The position numbers and the translations under genes are program-made. 64,000 nt of DNA from the NCBI RefSeq assembly GCF_011516835.1, contig NZ_WOTB01000004.1, positions 172,019-236,018 on the forward strand. The letters are read 5' to 3'. Source of the DNA: Acetobacter musti (lineage in GTDB: Bacteria > Pseudomonadota > Alphaproteobacteria > Acetobacterales > Acetobacteraceae). Shown here piece by piece: positions 17,008-26,426 of this stretch; positions within the stretch are counted from its first letter, which is position 1; the number at the start of each line of letters is the position of its first letter. The notes under the pieces are model-generated. The model was not told the DNA's origin. It searched no databases and saw nothing but the letters and a program-made list of their open reading frames with translations.

Positions 17008-17757
17008 TCAGAGGGATACGCCGTCTTCGTCTGTATCGTTCCTGTCAGTGTCAGCGGGTTTTGACGGAACTGAGACCGAGCCGACACCTGAAATATGTTT
17101 GTCGAGTGTGAGGGGGGATCGGGTCAGCTTCACTGATCCGACGCCATCGATCGAAATTCTGGCGTGATCTGTCGGGCCTGCTTTCACAGATCCTGCGCCG
17201 GAAATGCTGATGTCGGCATCTTTCATGGCCATGTCGGAAAGATTTACGCTGCTGGCGCCGTCGGAGGACAGAATGACCCGGTCGGCCTTTCCGTTGCCGA
17301 TGATGCTTGCGGCGCCGTCGACTGAAAGTTTCAGTTCAGGTAATGCGATATTGTTCAGTCGGACCGAGGCGGCGGAGGTGATGGCCAGATCGCTGACCGC
17401 CGGGGCTGTGATTCTCAGTGTGATGCCGTCATGATGATGGAAGCCCCGGTACCAGTGGTGTTCCGGACCCCGGATGACATTATCCGACAGTGTGACGTCG
17501 CTGATCAGATCCTGAGGACCTTCCAGTCTGATCGTGGCTTCCGGTGCCTGTGTGTAAATGACCTGTGCATTGCAGGCAACTTCGAGTCTCTTCGATCCGG
17601 TCCAGGGGATGTCCCGTTGTGTCCGGGGGCCATGGTGATTGTCTGATGCGACAAAGTCGATCATGGAAACCGGGCCGAGCGCGTGCAGGACGGAGAAGCA
17701 TCCCATTGAGAGAACAGCGCTGCCTGCGGCGACGATAACAAGTCTGCGAATCATCAT
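17008..17757 (-). CDS. GIN-domain (DUF2807-like) exported protein
   Basis: This 249-residue protein has an N-terminal hydrophobic signal (about residues 4-26). A repetitive beta-rich region follows with recurring motifs such as SVDGAASI, SSDGASSV, SISGAGSV, SIDGVGSV and HISGVGSV. This spacing is typical of the GIN/head domain (DUF2807/DUF4097 group), which forms a right-handed beta stack. The function is unknown. The gene ends the PadR-DUF1700-GIN operon, three bases after the DUF1700 stop, and converges with leuA. Confidence 0.82.
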   Translation of the reverse strand: MMIRRLVIVAAGSAVLSMGCFSVLHALGPVSMIDFVASDNHHGPRTQRDIPWTGSKRLEVACNAQVIYTQAPEATIRLEGPQDLISDVTLSDNVIRGPEHHWYRGFHHHDGITLRITAPAVSDLAITSAASVRLNNIALPELKLSVDGAASIIGNGKADRVILSSDGASSVNLSDMAMKDADISISGAGSVKAGPTDHARISIDGVGSVKLTRSPLTLDKHISGVGSVSVPSKPADTDRNDTDEDGVSL

Positions 17758-17760
17758 GGG

Positions 17761-18345
17761 TCAGACTCCTGTCGATATGGCTGCGGCCGGAGAAATCAGT
17801 CGGAAATGCGCGCGGGTATAACGTGAAAGAAGATCGGTCAGTCCGATGACGAACAGAATGCAGAAGGCGCCCGCCGATATGCCGGCGCTGAAAAGCCCTG
17901 TGGCGAACAGGACATTCTGCAGCCATGTCCCGTCTGATACCGGAATCATATTCAGGATGGCGAATGGCAGCAGGATCAGCCCGGCAAGGCTGACACAGAC
18001 GGCTGCCACGGTCAGGCCCAGCAGGACAGCAAAGATGGCGATCAGGAGCGGGAGAACGATAAACAGATCGAGTGCGGCGAGCCCCAGGAGACCGACGATG
18101 GCGCCGAGCGCCGCTGCCATGCTGCGTTCGTCTTCCCAGCGCCGGATGCCGGCTTCCGCCCGCAGTTCACGGGCGAGCCGCGTCGGGTCGCCGAGGTTTC
18201 GTGCGATGTCGCCATCGCTGCGGCCCGCCCGTCTTCCTTCTTCAAAATGGCCTTCATAGTCGGAAAGAATATCCTGCGCGGCATCCTGGGGCATGCCGCG
18301 CAGGCCTCTGGCGAGCCGGCGCATGAAATCGTCTTTTTCGTTCAT
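17761..18345 (-). CDS. DUF1700 family membrane protein
   Basis: This 194-residue protein starts with a helical HAAS-type segment (RLARGLRGMPQDAAQDILSD... ending in LGDPTRLAREL). Three or four hydrophobic segments follow from about residue 75 to the end. The DUF1700 family is membrane-bound, of unknown function, and usually encoded beside PadR regulators, as here. Its ATG overlaps the padR stop (ATGA), which suggests translational coupling. Confidence 0.85.
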   Translation of the reverse strand: MNEKDDFMRRLARGLRGMPQDAAQDILSDYEGHFEEGRRAGRSDGDIARNLGDPTRLARELRAEAGIRRWEDERSMAAALGAIVGLLGLAALDLFIVLPLLIAIFAVLLGLTVAAVCVSLAGLILLPFAILNMIPVSDGTWLQNVLFATGLFSAGISAGAFCILFVIGLTDLLSRYTRAHFRLISPAAAISTGV

Positions 18346-18707
18346 GATTTTCCATCCTGACCGGCTTCCAGCACGGTGTTCACAGCACGGGTAAATTCTG
18401 TCCAGGCGGTTTTCTGCCGCAGGAGATTCTGCCGTCCCTGTTCGGTCAGGCGGTAGTACTTTCTGGGGGGGCCAGACGGGGATTCCACGAGGTATGTGGA
18501 AACCAGCTGTTCTTTCTGCATACGTCGCATCAGCGGGTAGATCGTGCCCTCTCCCATATCGATCGCTTCTGCCAGACGGCTTGCGATTTCATATCCATAA
18601 GCGTCGGCACGTTCGAGAAGTGCGAGAACGCACAGCTCCAGAACGCCCTTTCTGAACTGAACGAGATTTGGCTCCACGGAACGGGGATCTCCCTGCATAT
18701 GGTTCAT
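18342..18707 (-). CDS. PadR family transcriptional regulator
   Basis: This 121-residue winged-helix regulator has the PadR features VLELCVLALLERADAYGYEI, MGEGTIYPLMRRM and GPPRKYYRLTEQGR. PadR proteins commonly repress their own operon and respond to envelope stress or phenolic ligands. ATG 18707 has AAGG nine bases upstream. An ATG at 18752 would add a His/Cys-rich, unconserved 15-residue extension, and an ATG at 18698 is also possible. It heads the three-gene operon and is likely autoregulatory. Confidence 0.9.
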   Translation of the reverse strand: MNHMQGDPRSVEPNLVQFRKGVLELCVLALLERADAYGYEIASRLAEAIDMGEGTIYPLMRRMQKEQLVSTYLVESPSGPPRKYYRLTEQGRQNLLRQKTAWTEFTRAVNTVLEAGQDGKS

Positions 18708-19158
18708 GACAGGAACCTTGCAGTGACAGGTAGCATGTTGTGCATGGTTCATGGCAAGGATTTTTTTGGGACCACCGGAAAATTATACGGGCAGTGTTTC
18801 CTGGCGATGAGATGTCGGGAGTATTTCCCTGAGCCGATGTGGCCGGGGCGATGTCATCGTGTTTATGAGGATATCTGACGGAGATCTGTGATCTTTCCTG
18901 AGAAAGACTATGGATTTCTTTTTACGTTGACCTGCGGTTGCGGGCGGTGTCGGGACGGTTCAGCACGCTGTTCCGGCCCCTGAAGCCGGCGGAGGCTGGC
19001 GGTCTTCGGAAGCCCGTTGCAATGAGCAGATCGGAGTGCCGGGTTCGGGCGAAGTCCGCCCGTGTTTCTGTGTTTTGCAGACAGGGACAGGTCGGGGCGT
19101 TGTTCTGCACCGGAAGGGGGTGCCACGCGATGGCGCATGACGGCCCCCTTTTTTTAGC
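18708..19158. other. intergenic region upstream of padR
   Basis: It contains the padR promoter region (18710-18800) and a GC-rich segment (18930-19130). Short frames in that segment on both strands have no recognisable domain. I see no RNA gene. Confidence 0.4.
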
Positions 19159-19216
19159 AGACCAGGATCAAAGGGACTGCGTCCCTTTGTGTGGTTCGGG
19201 GCAAAGCCCTGAAAGG
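19159..19216 (-). repeat. family B repeat, inverted
   Basis: GATCAAAGGGACTGCGTCCC followed by GGTTCGGGGCAAAGCCCTG, immediately downstream of rdgB. Confidence 0.8.
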
Positions 19217-19222
19217 AATGGT

Positions 19223-19825
19223 TCAGGCGAGGCAGGCGGTGCGGAATGCTTCAAAAGCACGCGCCCGATGACTGATTCTGTTTTTTTCCTCATCGCTCAT
19301 TTCGGCAAAGGTTCGTGTTTCGCCGGATGGAATGAAAATCGGGTCATAGCCGTGGCCTTCCCTGCCGCGTGGTTCCGGTGAGATACTGCCGTCAATCCGT
19401 CCCTCGAAGCAGCGCGAGGTTCCGTCCGGGAAGGCGAGACAGAGCACGCAGATAAACCATGCATCCCGTTCGTCTTCGCCGATTCCTTCTTCGATTCTTT
19501 GCATGGCAGCGGGGAAATTCTTGTCCGGTCCGGCCCAGCGGGCGGAATAGATCCCGGGGGCGCCCCCCAGTGCTGAAACGCACAGGCCGGAATCATCCGA
19601 AAGAGCAGGGAGATTTGCCGCCTTTGCTGCCGCCAGAGCCTTCAGTTCCGCATTTCCGGCAAATGTCGTTGCTGTTTCGTCGGGTTCCGGCAGTCCCAGT
19701 TCTCCGGCGGAAACCACGGTGATGCCGTAGCCGTCCAGCAGGCGGGAAAATTCAGCGAGTTTGCCTTTGTTGTGGCTGGCGAGGACGAGGCGGCTGCCAC
19801 GGGGGAGTGGGAAACGGGTGTTCAT
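19223..19825 (-). CDS. rdgB: non-canonical purine NTP pyrophosphatase (RdgB/HAM1)
   Basis: It hydrolyses dITP, XTP and related nucleotides to monophosphates, cleaning the nucleotide pool. The 200-residue protein has the family motifs ASHNKGKLAEF (substrate binding), ALSDDSGLCV (catalytic Asp) and GAPGIYSARWAG, and near the C-terminus the HGYDPIF motif and SHRARAF. Length is usual. It lies divergent from hrcA across about 410 bases. Confidence 0.95.
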   Translation of the reverse strand: MNTRFPLPRGSRLVLASHNKGKLAEFSRLLDGYGITVVSAGELGLPEPDETATTFAGNAELKALAAAKAANLPALSDDSGLCVSALGGAPGIYSARWAGPDKNFPAAMQRIEEGIGEDERDAWFICVLCLAFPDGTSRCFEGRIDGSISPEPRGREGHGYDPIFIPSGETRTFAEMSDEEKNRISHRARAFEAFRTACLA

Positions 19826-20237
19826 CGTGATTCTTGCCTCGCTGATAGGTGCGTTCTGTGGTGCGGAGAACTGTTCTGTTTTCTGTTTCGCCGGATCGGA
19901 TAACGGGTCGTGTAAAGAATTCAGTAACTGAAAATGGTTTTCCTTTGGTGCCGTAAGGTCCGTCGCTGGCGGTCAGCAGGGAATTTGTATCGGTAATGGC
20001 TGAACTGTCTACACCACGGGCGGGAATCAGGAGCGGGTCTGCTGCTGGATTTCCTGTGTGCGGATGAAGGCGTTACTGATGCTGATGAGGCATATGGCGC
20101 GGATGCGTGCGGCCTGATGTAAGCCGTTCGGAGGTGCCCGCCACCTGGCTTTACCCCTTGTCAGGCCCGGTGGTCGTCCCCAAAGTCATACAGTCAGAAA
20201 CTGAGTCTGCGGGAGGATACGACGATATCCGGTAGTC
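19826..20237. other. rdgB-hrcA divergent intergenic region
   Basis: No CIRCE element (inverted TTAGCACTC pair) is visible. No other gene is supported. GGGAGGATACG at 20211-20221 is a strong ribosome-binding sequence, but the next ATG (20238) opens a different frame from hrcA. Confidence 0.5.
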
Positions 20238-21322
20238 ATGACAAGCCGTTCAGGGAGTCTGGCCTTCTGCCGGGTCCGGGAGCGCTGGCGGGGAATCTGA
20301 ATTCGCGTTCGGCGACGATTCTGCGGGAGCTTGTAGAGCATTACCTGGAGACCGGGGGGCCTGTGGGCAGCCGTACTCTGGCGCATCGTCTGCCGATGGG
20401 GCTGTCCCCGGCGACTGTCCGGAACATTATGGCTGATCTGACCGAGGCCGGCTTTCTGTTTTCGCCTCATACCTCGGCCGGACGTCTGCCGACGGAAAAG
20501 GGTCTGCGCCTGTTCGTTGATGGTATGCTCCAGTTCGGCAGCCTCACGGAGAGCGAGCGCGAGTCCATAGCGACGTCGCTTGAGGCGCGCGGGCGATCGC
20601 TGGAAGATACGCTGGCGGAAGCCTCGACCATGCTGTCCGGTCTTTCACAGGCTGCGAGTCTCGTTTTTGCGCCGAAGGCTGACGGGACGGTCAGGCATAT
20701 TGAATTTGTGGCGCTTGGCGGCAACCGGGCGCTTGTCATTCTGGTCGGTTCGGACGGGCAGGTGGAAAACCGGGTGATTGAAACGCCTGCCGGTATGCCG
20801 CCCTCGACGCTCAGTGAGGCCGCGAATTATCTGAACGCCCGGCTGGCCGGTCGTACGCTTGCGGAACTCCGGACGCAGGTGGATCAGGAGATGGCGGCGG
20901 ATCAGACGGCGCTGGATCAGCTTGCCACCGCTGTTGTCGCCAGCGGACTGGCGACCTGGAGTGACGAGGGGCGCGGTGGGGGCACGCTGATTATTCGCGG
21001 GCAGGGCCATCTCCTGACCGACGTCACTGAGATTGAACGGCTCTCGACAATTCAGATGCTGTTCGAGCGCCTGGAAAAACAGGACGCGATGCTGCGTCTG
21101 CTCGAACTTGCCGAAGATTCCGATGGTGTGCGGATTTTCATCGGCGCGGAGAGCGGGTTGTTCGGTGTTTCGGGCATGTCCATGGTGGTTGCGCCGGCGC
21201 GGAATGAGTCCAACCGTATTGTTGGTGCGATCGGCGTTATTGGACCGACGCGGATCAATTATGGACGTATTATTCCGGTTATCGACTATACGGCGCGCAT
21301 TATTGGACAGATTCTTGGATAA
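20238..21322 (+). CDS. hrcA: heat-inducible transcription repressor HrcA, 5' end frameshifted
   Basis: HrcA represses groESL-type heat-shock genes by binding CIRCE. The frame from GTG 20363 gives 319 residues including SPATVRNIMADLTEAGFLFS, SAGRLPTEKGLR and C-terminal GVIGPTRINY, all HrcA hallmarks. Homology clearly starts earlier: the same frame upstream reads LNSRSATILRELVEHYLET, the usual first helix, but it contains no ATG, GTG or TTG back to a stop at 20120. The only good ATG (20238) reads MTSRSG in another frame and stops at 20298. One missing base between about 20250 and 20265 would join them. The start given is that ATG; the conventional alternative is 20363. Confidence 0.85.
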
Positions 21323-21428
21323 AAGGATCTGTGTGGCGTCTCTGTGGGTATTCGCAGACGTGACTGCATGACGGTGTTCCTGGTGTTCGGTTCCGTGGAA
21401 TGAGATGATCGTGAAAAACAGCCTGTCA

Positions 21429-22151
21429 TCAGAACGGTGCGATCGCGTTAAGTAATTGCTGGCCGTAACGCGGTGTCTGCAGAATTGTCAGCTGGCCACG
21501 ACCACCGTAGGAAATACGCGCTTCGGCCATCCTGTCATGGGTGACGGTGTTATCGGCTGTGATGTCCTGAGGACGGACCACGCCGGTTACCAGCAGCTCA
21601 CGCAGTTCACTGTTTACCCGGACTTCCTGTCTTGCGACGAGAACGAAGTTTCCGTTTGGAAGGACCTGTGTGATGGTTCCGGCAACCCGGATGGTTACGG
21701 TTTCACTGCGGCCGATCCGGCCTGCGGCCGTGTTGGAGCTGTCACTGGATGTCGACAGCGCGCTTGAACTCGTCAGACGCGAAATTGTCTTTCCGTGAAA
21801 GCCAAAAATATTTGGTATTCCCATCGCTTCGCTGCCGGAACCGCTGGCGCTTGTGTTATCAACCATCGTGGCGTTATCGGTGATGTCCACGATTACCGTG
21901 ACCAGGTCGCCGACCTGTGACGCCCGCTGATCCTTGAAGAATGCCCGGCTGCCGGGGCGCCACAGACTGGCGGCCTCGGCCGGCGGCGGCTGGAGCGGCG
22001 GCATCGGCATTGTTACCGGTCGATAGCTGGTGTCGCGTGTCGGGTCCTGTGTGCGTGTCAGAGTGGGAGGATGGCCGATTTCAGTCAGACTTCCAAAGCC
22101 GTTGCAGCCTGATAAAAAAAGAGCACTCACAATAATAAAAGATTTTTTCAT
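21429..22151 (-). CDS. flgH: flagellar L-ring protein FlgH
   Basis: FlgH forms the outer-membrane ring around the flagellar rod. The 240-residue protein is a lipoprotein: a short signal with lipobox LSGC places the lipidated Cys at residue 16. The middle reads SLWRPGSRAFFKDQRASQVGDLVTVIV, typical of FlgH, and the C-terminus has ARISYGGRGQL. It is the last gene of the flgF-flgG-flgA-flgH block. flgI is not in this window. Confidence 0.95.
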   Translation of the reverse strand: MKKSFIIVSALFLSGCNGFGSLTEIGHPPTLTRTQDPTRDTSYRPVTMPMPPLQPPPAEAASLWRPGSRAFFKDQRASQVGDLVTVIVDITDNATMVDNTSASGSGSEAMGIPNIFGFHGKTISRLTSSSALSTSSDSSNTAAGRIGRSETVTIRVAGTITQVLPNGNFVLVARQEVRVNSELRELLVTGVVRPQDITADNTVTHDRMAEARISYGGRGQLTILQTPRYGQQLLNAIAPF

Positions 22152-22180
22152 CAGTTGTTTAATGCCTGGGGACGGAAATT

Positions 22181-23179
22181 TCAGATATTTTTCTGGGTTC
22201 TTACTCCCGCGACACGCAGAACGTGCTGGTCCGCAGGCATCGGCGTGCTGCCGGGCAGAACCTCCACACGGGTCCGGTCGACGATCTGGCCAACCACGAT
22301 CATGTGTGATGCCGGATTGAGAACGTGAATTCTTTCGCCGAGAGCGCCAGAATCAACGGCGATGCCGGTTGCGGTCAGGTGAAGTCCTGTCGATGAGACA
22401 TCGAGAATGACGGGTGCGCCTTTTTCGACCAGATCGATGTGAATGATCTGTTCGGAGGTCAGGGGGTTGCCCGCGGAGACGGCGTGGCGCGCGGCCTGGC
22501 CGATGACAGCGTCCGGGTCGGTCAGCACATGGGCTGGCAGGGTGCGGGAATCCTTGCTCTCCACGTCAATGTCGGCGCGGTTTATGACCTGTCCGGGCGA
22601 GAGGTCATGCAGCGCCGTCACGGCGTCGACATGGGTGCTGACCGTGCCGTCCGCGCGAAAGGAGGTCGATGTCCCTCCGTCAGCCGGGATGGTGAAATAT
22701 GCGGAGAAGCGGCCGTGCGATGCGTCATACACGAGACTGGCCAGTTCCGGCGTTATGCCCTGTTCCTCGGCTATGGCAGGGCCGGAGAAATTCGGGACGT
22801 CGATTGTAACGTTATCGGCGGCGCCACGTTTTTTCAGTTCGGTGGTGATGAGCGGCATGATTTCGTCGCGGGTAATGGTCCGCGTTGCCCGTGTGAGCGT
22901 CATGCGCGCGGTTTCGGACGCGTCGGGCCAGTCCACCCCGAACTGGGTGGCAATGGCTTCCAGCTGCGGACCTTCGATGATCTGACTCTGGCCCACAGCC
23001 GGAGCCGGGCCGATATCGCAGTCCTGGCCCGGGGCCAGATCGGCGAAAAGATCGGAAAGGCGCACCTGAGCGCGATGAACGATGGCGGCCCGGCGCAGTG
23101 TCGCGGCGGCTGAGGGCAGAGATGCGACAGAAAGGCCGAGGGCCACAGCCGCCAGAATCAGGCGCGCCTTCAGGATCAT
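22181..23179 (-). CDS. flgA: flagellar P-ring formation chaperone FlgA
   Basis: FlgA is a periplasmic chaperone for P-ring assembly. The 332-residue protein has a Sec signal (about residues 1-25) and a C-terminal SAF-like region: VVTALHDLSPGQVINRADI, then AVSAGNPLTSEQI and GEIVRV-like end residues. It is longer than enterobacterial FlgA (about 220), as often seen in Alphaproteobacteria. Its ATG overlaps the flgG stop by four bases, so it is translationally coupled. Confidence 0.9.
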   Translation of the reverse strand: MILKARLILAAVALGLSVASLPSAAATLRRAAIVHRAQVRLSDLFADLAPGQDCDIGPAPAVGQSQIIEGPQLEAIATQFGVDWPDASETARMTLTRATRTITRDEIMPLITTELKKRGAADNVTIDVPNFSGPAIAEEQGITPELASLVYDASHGRFSAYFTIPADGGTSTSFRADGTVSTHVDAVTALHDLSPGQVINRADIDVESKDSRTLPAHVLTDPDAVIGQAARHAVSAGNPLTSEQIIHIDLVEKGAPVILDVSSTGLHLTATGIAVDSGALGERIHVLNPASHMIVVGQIVDRTRVEVLPGSTPMPADQHVLRVAGVRTQKNI

Positions 23180-23964
23180 TTCAGTCCTGTCAGAGTCTGC
23201 AACATCTCGTCGGACGCGGTGATGACCTTACTGTTCATCTCATAGGCCCGCTGGGCGGTAATGAGATTGGTGATTTCCGTGACGACGTTGACGTTGGACT
23301 CCTCGACATATCCCTGACGGACGCTGCCGAAGCCGACGCTCTGACCGGTACCGGTGATGGCGTTGCCGGAGGACTGGGTTTCGGTGAACAGGTTCTGACC
23401 CATGGCGGCCAGACCGTTCTCGTTCTGGAAGGTGGCCATCTGAAGCTGGCCGACGACGGTGGAGGTGGTCTGGCCGGAAATGGTGACCTGGACCTGGCCG
23501 GTCTGATCGATGGTGATCGTCTGGGCGTTGTTCGGGACGGTGATGCCGGGGCTGACCGGGTAGCCGTCCGCGGTGACGATCTGGCCGGTGTCGGAGAGGG
23601 AGAATGTGCCGTCCCGCGTGTAGGCGTATTCGCCGGACGGGAGGGTGACCTGGAAGTAGCCTGAGCCTTCGATGGCGAGATCGAGGCTGTTGCTGGTCTG
23701 CTCCAGCGTGCCCTGTTCGTTGATCCGGTAGATGCCGGCGGTGCGCACGCCGAGACCGACCTGGGCGCCGGCGGGGACGAGGGTACCGCTGTCGGAACTC
23801 ATGGTGCCGGCGCGGCGGATGTCCTGATACATCAGGTCCTGAAATTCCGGCACGCGGCGTTTGAAGCCCGTCGTGGTCATATTCGCGATGTTGTTCGAAA
23901 TGACCTCAACATTCGTCTGCTGGGCCTGCATGCCGGTGCCGGCGATGTCGAGAGAACGCATCAT
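23176..23964 (-). CDS. flgG: flagellar distal rod protein FlgG
   Basis: FlgG builds the distal rod. The 262-residue protein starts MMRSLDIAGTGMQAQQTNVE with the rod signature NIANMTTTGFKRR. It ends YVEESNVNVVTEITNLITAQRAYEMNSKVI, the conserved C-terminal coiled coil. Length matches the family. It lies 26 bases after flgF. Confidence 0.96.
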   Translation of the reverse strand: MMRSLDIAGTGMQAQQTNVEVISNNIANMTTTGFKRRVPEFQDLMYQDIRRAGTMSSDSGTLVPAGAQVGLGVRTAGIYRINEQGTLEQTSNSLDLAIEGSGYFQVTLPSGEYAYTRDGTFSLSDTGQIVTADGYPVSPGITVPNNAQTITIDQTGQVQVTISGQTTSTVVGQLQMATFQNENGLAAMGQNLFTETQSSGNAITGTGQSVGFGSVRQGYVEESNVNVVTEITNLITAQRAYEMNSKVITASDEMLQTLTGLK

Positions 23965-23990
23965 AGGAGTGAATTTCCGTCTGTGTCGGT

Positions 23991-24728
23991 TCAGGACTGA
24001 GTCTGGATGATCTTGTCGATGGCATTCTGGCGACGGGTCGCCTCGCTTTCGACGAGATTGGAGACGACTTCGAAATCGCGCTGGAGCTGGATCAGATTTG
24101 TCGTCTCCGTCATGGAGTTGACGTTGCTGCCTTCGAGCATGCCCTGCCGCAGTTCCTTGTTGTCGAGCTGACGTGTCTGGGTGGTGGGCCGGAAGATCTG
24201 ATTGCCCTCGCCGACGAGGGTGTAGGGATTATCGACGGTGACGAGGCCGATCTCGGCGGCCACGCCGTTCTCGGTCGAGAGCGTGCCGTCGGAGGCGAGG
24301 CTGATGGTCCGGTCCTGCGGGCGGAGCTGGACCGGCTGGCCGGTGCGGTCGAGCAGGACGTTGCCGGCGTCGTCCGTGATCCGGCCGTCCGCGAGGCGCT
24401 GGAAGCGGCCGTTGCGCGTGAGGCGCACGCCCTGGGCGGTCATCACGGAGAAGAAGCCTTCGCCGGTGATGGCGATGTCGAGCGGGTTGCCGGTCTGCTG
24501 GAGGGTGCCCTGGCCGAAATCCCGGTAGGTGGCGCGGTCCTGGTTGAAGGCCTCATCGGCTTCGCCGGTGGCCTGGCTGCCTTTCTGTTTGACGAGATAG
24601 TCCGAAAACAGGACGTGGCTGGCCTTGTAGCCGGGGGTGTCTGCGTTAGAGAGGTTGTTGGCCAGAACGCTCATCGCACGCATCTGGGTATCCATGCGTG
24701 ACAGCGCGATATAGGTCGTATTGTCCAT
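23991..24728 (-). CDS. flgF: flagellar proximal rod protein FlgF
   Basis: FlgF is the proximal rod protein related to FlgG. The 245-residue protein has the N-terminal rod motif VLANNLSNADTPGYKA, an internal GNPLDIAITGEGFF, and a C-terminal SNVNSMTETTNLIQLQRDFE helix. It is the first visible gene of the minus-strand flagellar operon, which therefore has its promoter in the gap before 24829. Confidence 0.95.
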   Translation of the reverse strand: MDNTTYIALSRMDTQMRAMSVLANNLSNADTPGYKASHVLFSDYLVKQKGSQATGEADEAFNQDRATYRDFGQGTLQQTGNPLDIAITGEGFFSVMTAQGVRLTRNGRFQRLADGRITDDAGNVLLDRTGQPVQLRPQDRTISLASDGTLSTENGVAAEIGLVTVDNPYTLVGEGNQIFRPTTQTRQLDNKELRQGMLEGSNVNSMTETTNLIQLQRDFEVVSNLVESEATRRQNAIDKIIQTQS

Positions 24729-24828
24729 TCGGCGGGCGCTCCCTTCAGGGCGAGACTGCCGTTCAAAGATTGATAAAGGGTTGCTTTGTGCTGTCCGGGC
24801 CGGGGAACTCAGGAAAGGTTTCGGCTTC

Positions 24829-25869
24829 TTGCGTATTCTTCACTGCATTCTGACCCATGAATTCGCCGGTACGGAGCGTCATCTGAGCGAACTGGCCCGG
24901 ATACAGGCCGGGGCGCATGAGGTGACGGTGCTGGTGGCGCGGGATACGCGCGACTCGCTGACCGGGGGGGATCTGGTGCCGCATCTCGATCCGGCGGTGC
25001 GGGTGGTTCGCGCGGGGCGGGCGGGGTATCTGGCGGCGCTGGCCGGGCTCGTGTGGCGCTGGCGGCCGGATGTGATTCACTCGCATGTCGGGGCGGCGAG
25101 TTTCCGGGCGGGGCTGCTCAACCGGGTGCGGCGGGTGCTGCCGGGCGGGGGCGGGCCGCCGGTGGTGGCGACGCTGCATCGGGGGTTTTCGCAGCGGGCT
25201 TATGGCGGGCATGACGGGCTGATCTGCATTGCGAACTGGCAGCTTAAGGGGATTCCGGCGGGGTTTCGCGGGCCGGTGGAGGTGATTGCCAACTGGACGC
25301 AGAAGGCGGCGCCGGCTGAGGGAGCCGGGGCGCGGCTGCGGGCGGAGCTGGGGCTCGGGGCCGGGACGTTCCTGATCGGGGCGGCGGGGCGGATGATTCC
25401 GGAAAAGGGGTTCGACGTGCTGCTGGAAGCGTTCAGTCGGGCAGGGCTGGCGGATACGGCGCTGGTGCTGTTCGGGGACGGGCCGGAGCGCGGGGCATTG
25501 CAGGCGCGGGCGGGAGAGGGCGTGTTCTTTCCGGGGTTCCGGACATCCCTGCCGGTGGATCTGGCGGGGCTGGATGCGTTTGTTCTGCCCTCACGCAGGG
25601 AGCCGTTCGGGCTGGTGCTGCTGGAGGCGATGGCGGCGGGGCTGCCGGTTCTGGCGACGGAGGCCGGGGGCGTGCCGGATATTCTCGGGGCTTATCCTGA
25701 CTGCATGGTGCCGCCGGACGATGCGGAGGCGATGGCGGCGGGGCTGCGTCGTCTGCGCGGGGTCTCGCGCCGGGGGTGGGATCTGTCGGCGTTTGATCCG
25801 GCGGGGCAGGCTGAGCGGATCGAGGCGTTTTACCGGCGGTGTGCGGTGTGGAAGGCGGAGCGGCGGTGA
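24829..25869 (+). CDS. glycosyltransferase family 4 (GT-B) enzyme
   Basis: A retaining GT-B glycosyltransferase, 346 residues from TTG 24829 (MRILHCILTHEFAGTERHL). AGGAAAGG lies about 13 bases upstream. An upstream TTG at 24721 would overlap flgF and adds unconserved residues. Visible are the N-terminal donor loop, VIHSHVGAASF, GAAGRMIPEKGFDVLLEAF, and the donor-binding EPFGLVLLEAMAAGLPVLAT with the E-x7-E pair. Acceptor and product are unknown; envelope polysaccharide or lipid glycosylation is likely. Confidence 0.88.
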   Translation: MRILHCILTHEFAGTERHLSELARIQAGAHEVTVLVARDTRDSLTGGDLVPHLDPAVRVVRAGRAGYLAALAGLVWRWRPDVIHSHVGAASFRAGLLNRVRRVLPGGGGPPVVATLHRGFSQRAYGGHDGLICIANWQLKGIPAGFRGPVEVIANWTQKAAPAEGAGARLRAELGLGAGTFLIGAAGRMIPEKGFDVLLEAFSRAGLADTALVLFGDGPERGALQARAGEGVFFPGFRTSLPVDLAGLDAFVLPSRREPFGLVLLEAMAAGLPVLATEAGGVPDILGAYPDCMVPPDDAEAMAAGLRRLRGVSRRGWDLSAFDPAGQAERIEAFYRRCAVWKAERR

Positions 25870-26426
25870 CGGGAGTTTCCGGTCTGTCGGGTGGTTGCTG
25901 GGGGCTGAGTTTTCCAGAAGGGTGGGGGGTGTTTTGCGGGTCTATCACGGATTGTTTCGGATTGGTGATCCGGTGTGGTCTGGCGGGGGCCGGGGTATGG
26001 GGTGATCGGGGCTGAGGTAAGGCTGGCTGCGGGGTGGCATGGGACGGGCTCCTGGGGTGATGGTCGGTTAGTGAGCCTGTCTCTGTCGGAGGTGGTGGAG
26101 GTTTATTTTTTCCGGGGTGGGTTGACCGGGGCTGGGACAGAGGGCGGATTCCAGAAGGTTCTGGACAGTTTTGGTTCGGGTGTGGAATGGGTTTTGAGCG
26201 GGGAATATCGGATTGGTTTTGTATCTAACAGATCAGTTATTCGTCTTTTTGCAAACAAGTAGGCTAGGTTCCATCAGGCTGGCGACAAAATGGTCAATGC
26301 GGAACTCTCCCGACTCTTTGCGTTTGTGGAGTAATGGGAGCATAATAAATACAGAGATTGTTCTTGTAAGATAGCATAGACATTTTGCCGAGTGTCGGGA
26401 CTTCGTTATTTGTATTGAGGCCACGT
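25870..26426. other. intergenic region at left edge of AT-rich island
   Basis: The first 350 bases are unusually G/T-rich on the plus strand and contain no convincing gene. From about 26220 the base composition turns AT-rich, marking the island edge. I found no att site, tRNA or direct repeat. Confidence 0.45.

Noticed and set aside
18908..19138. Short open frames on both strands upstream of padR
   Set aside because: Arg/Pro-rich in both frames, no domain and no ribosome site.
20159..20180. GTCAGGCCCGG, like the conserved loop of SRP RNA
   Set aside because: The rest of the loop (GAAGG and AGCAG) is missing and flanking pairing is absent.
19826..20237. Search for a CIRCE element near hrcA
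   Set aside because: No TTAGCACTC inverted pair was found here; it would be expected near groESL, which is not in the window.
25975..26262. Open frame of 95 codons before the AT-rich island
   Set aside because: G/T-rich low-information sequence without a ribosome site or a family match.
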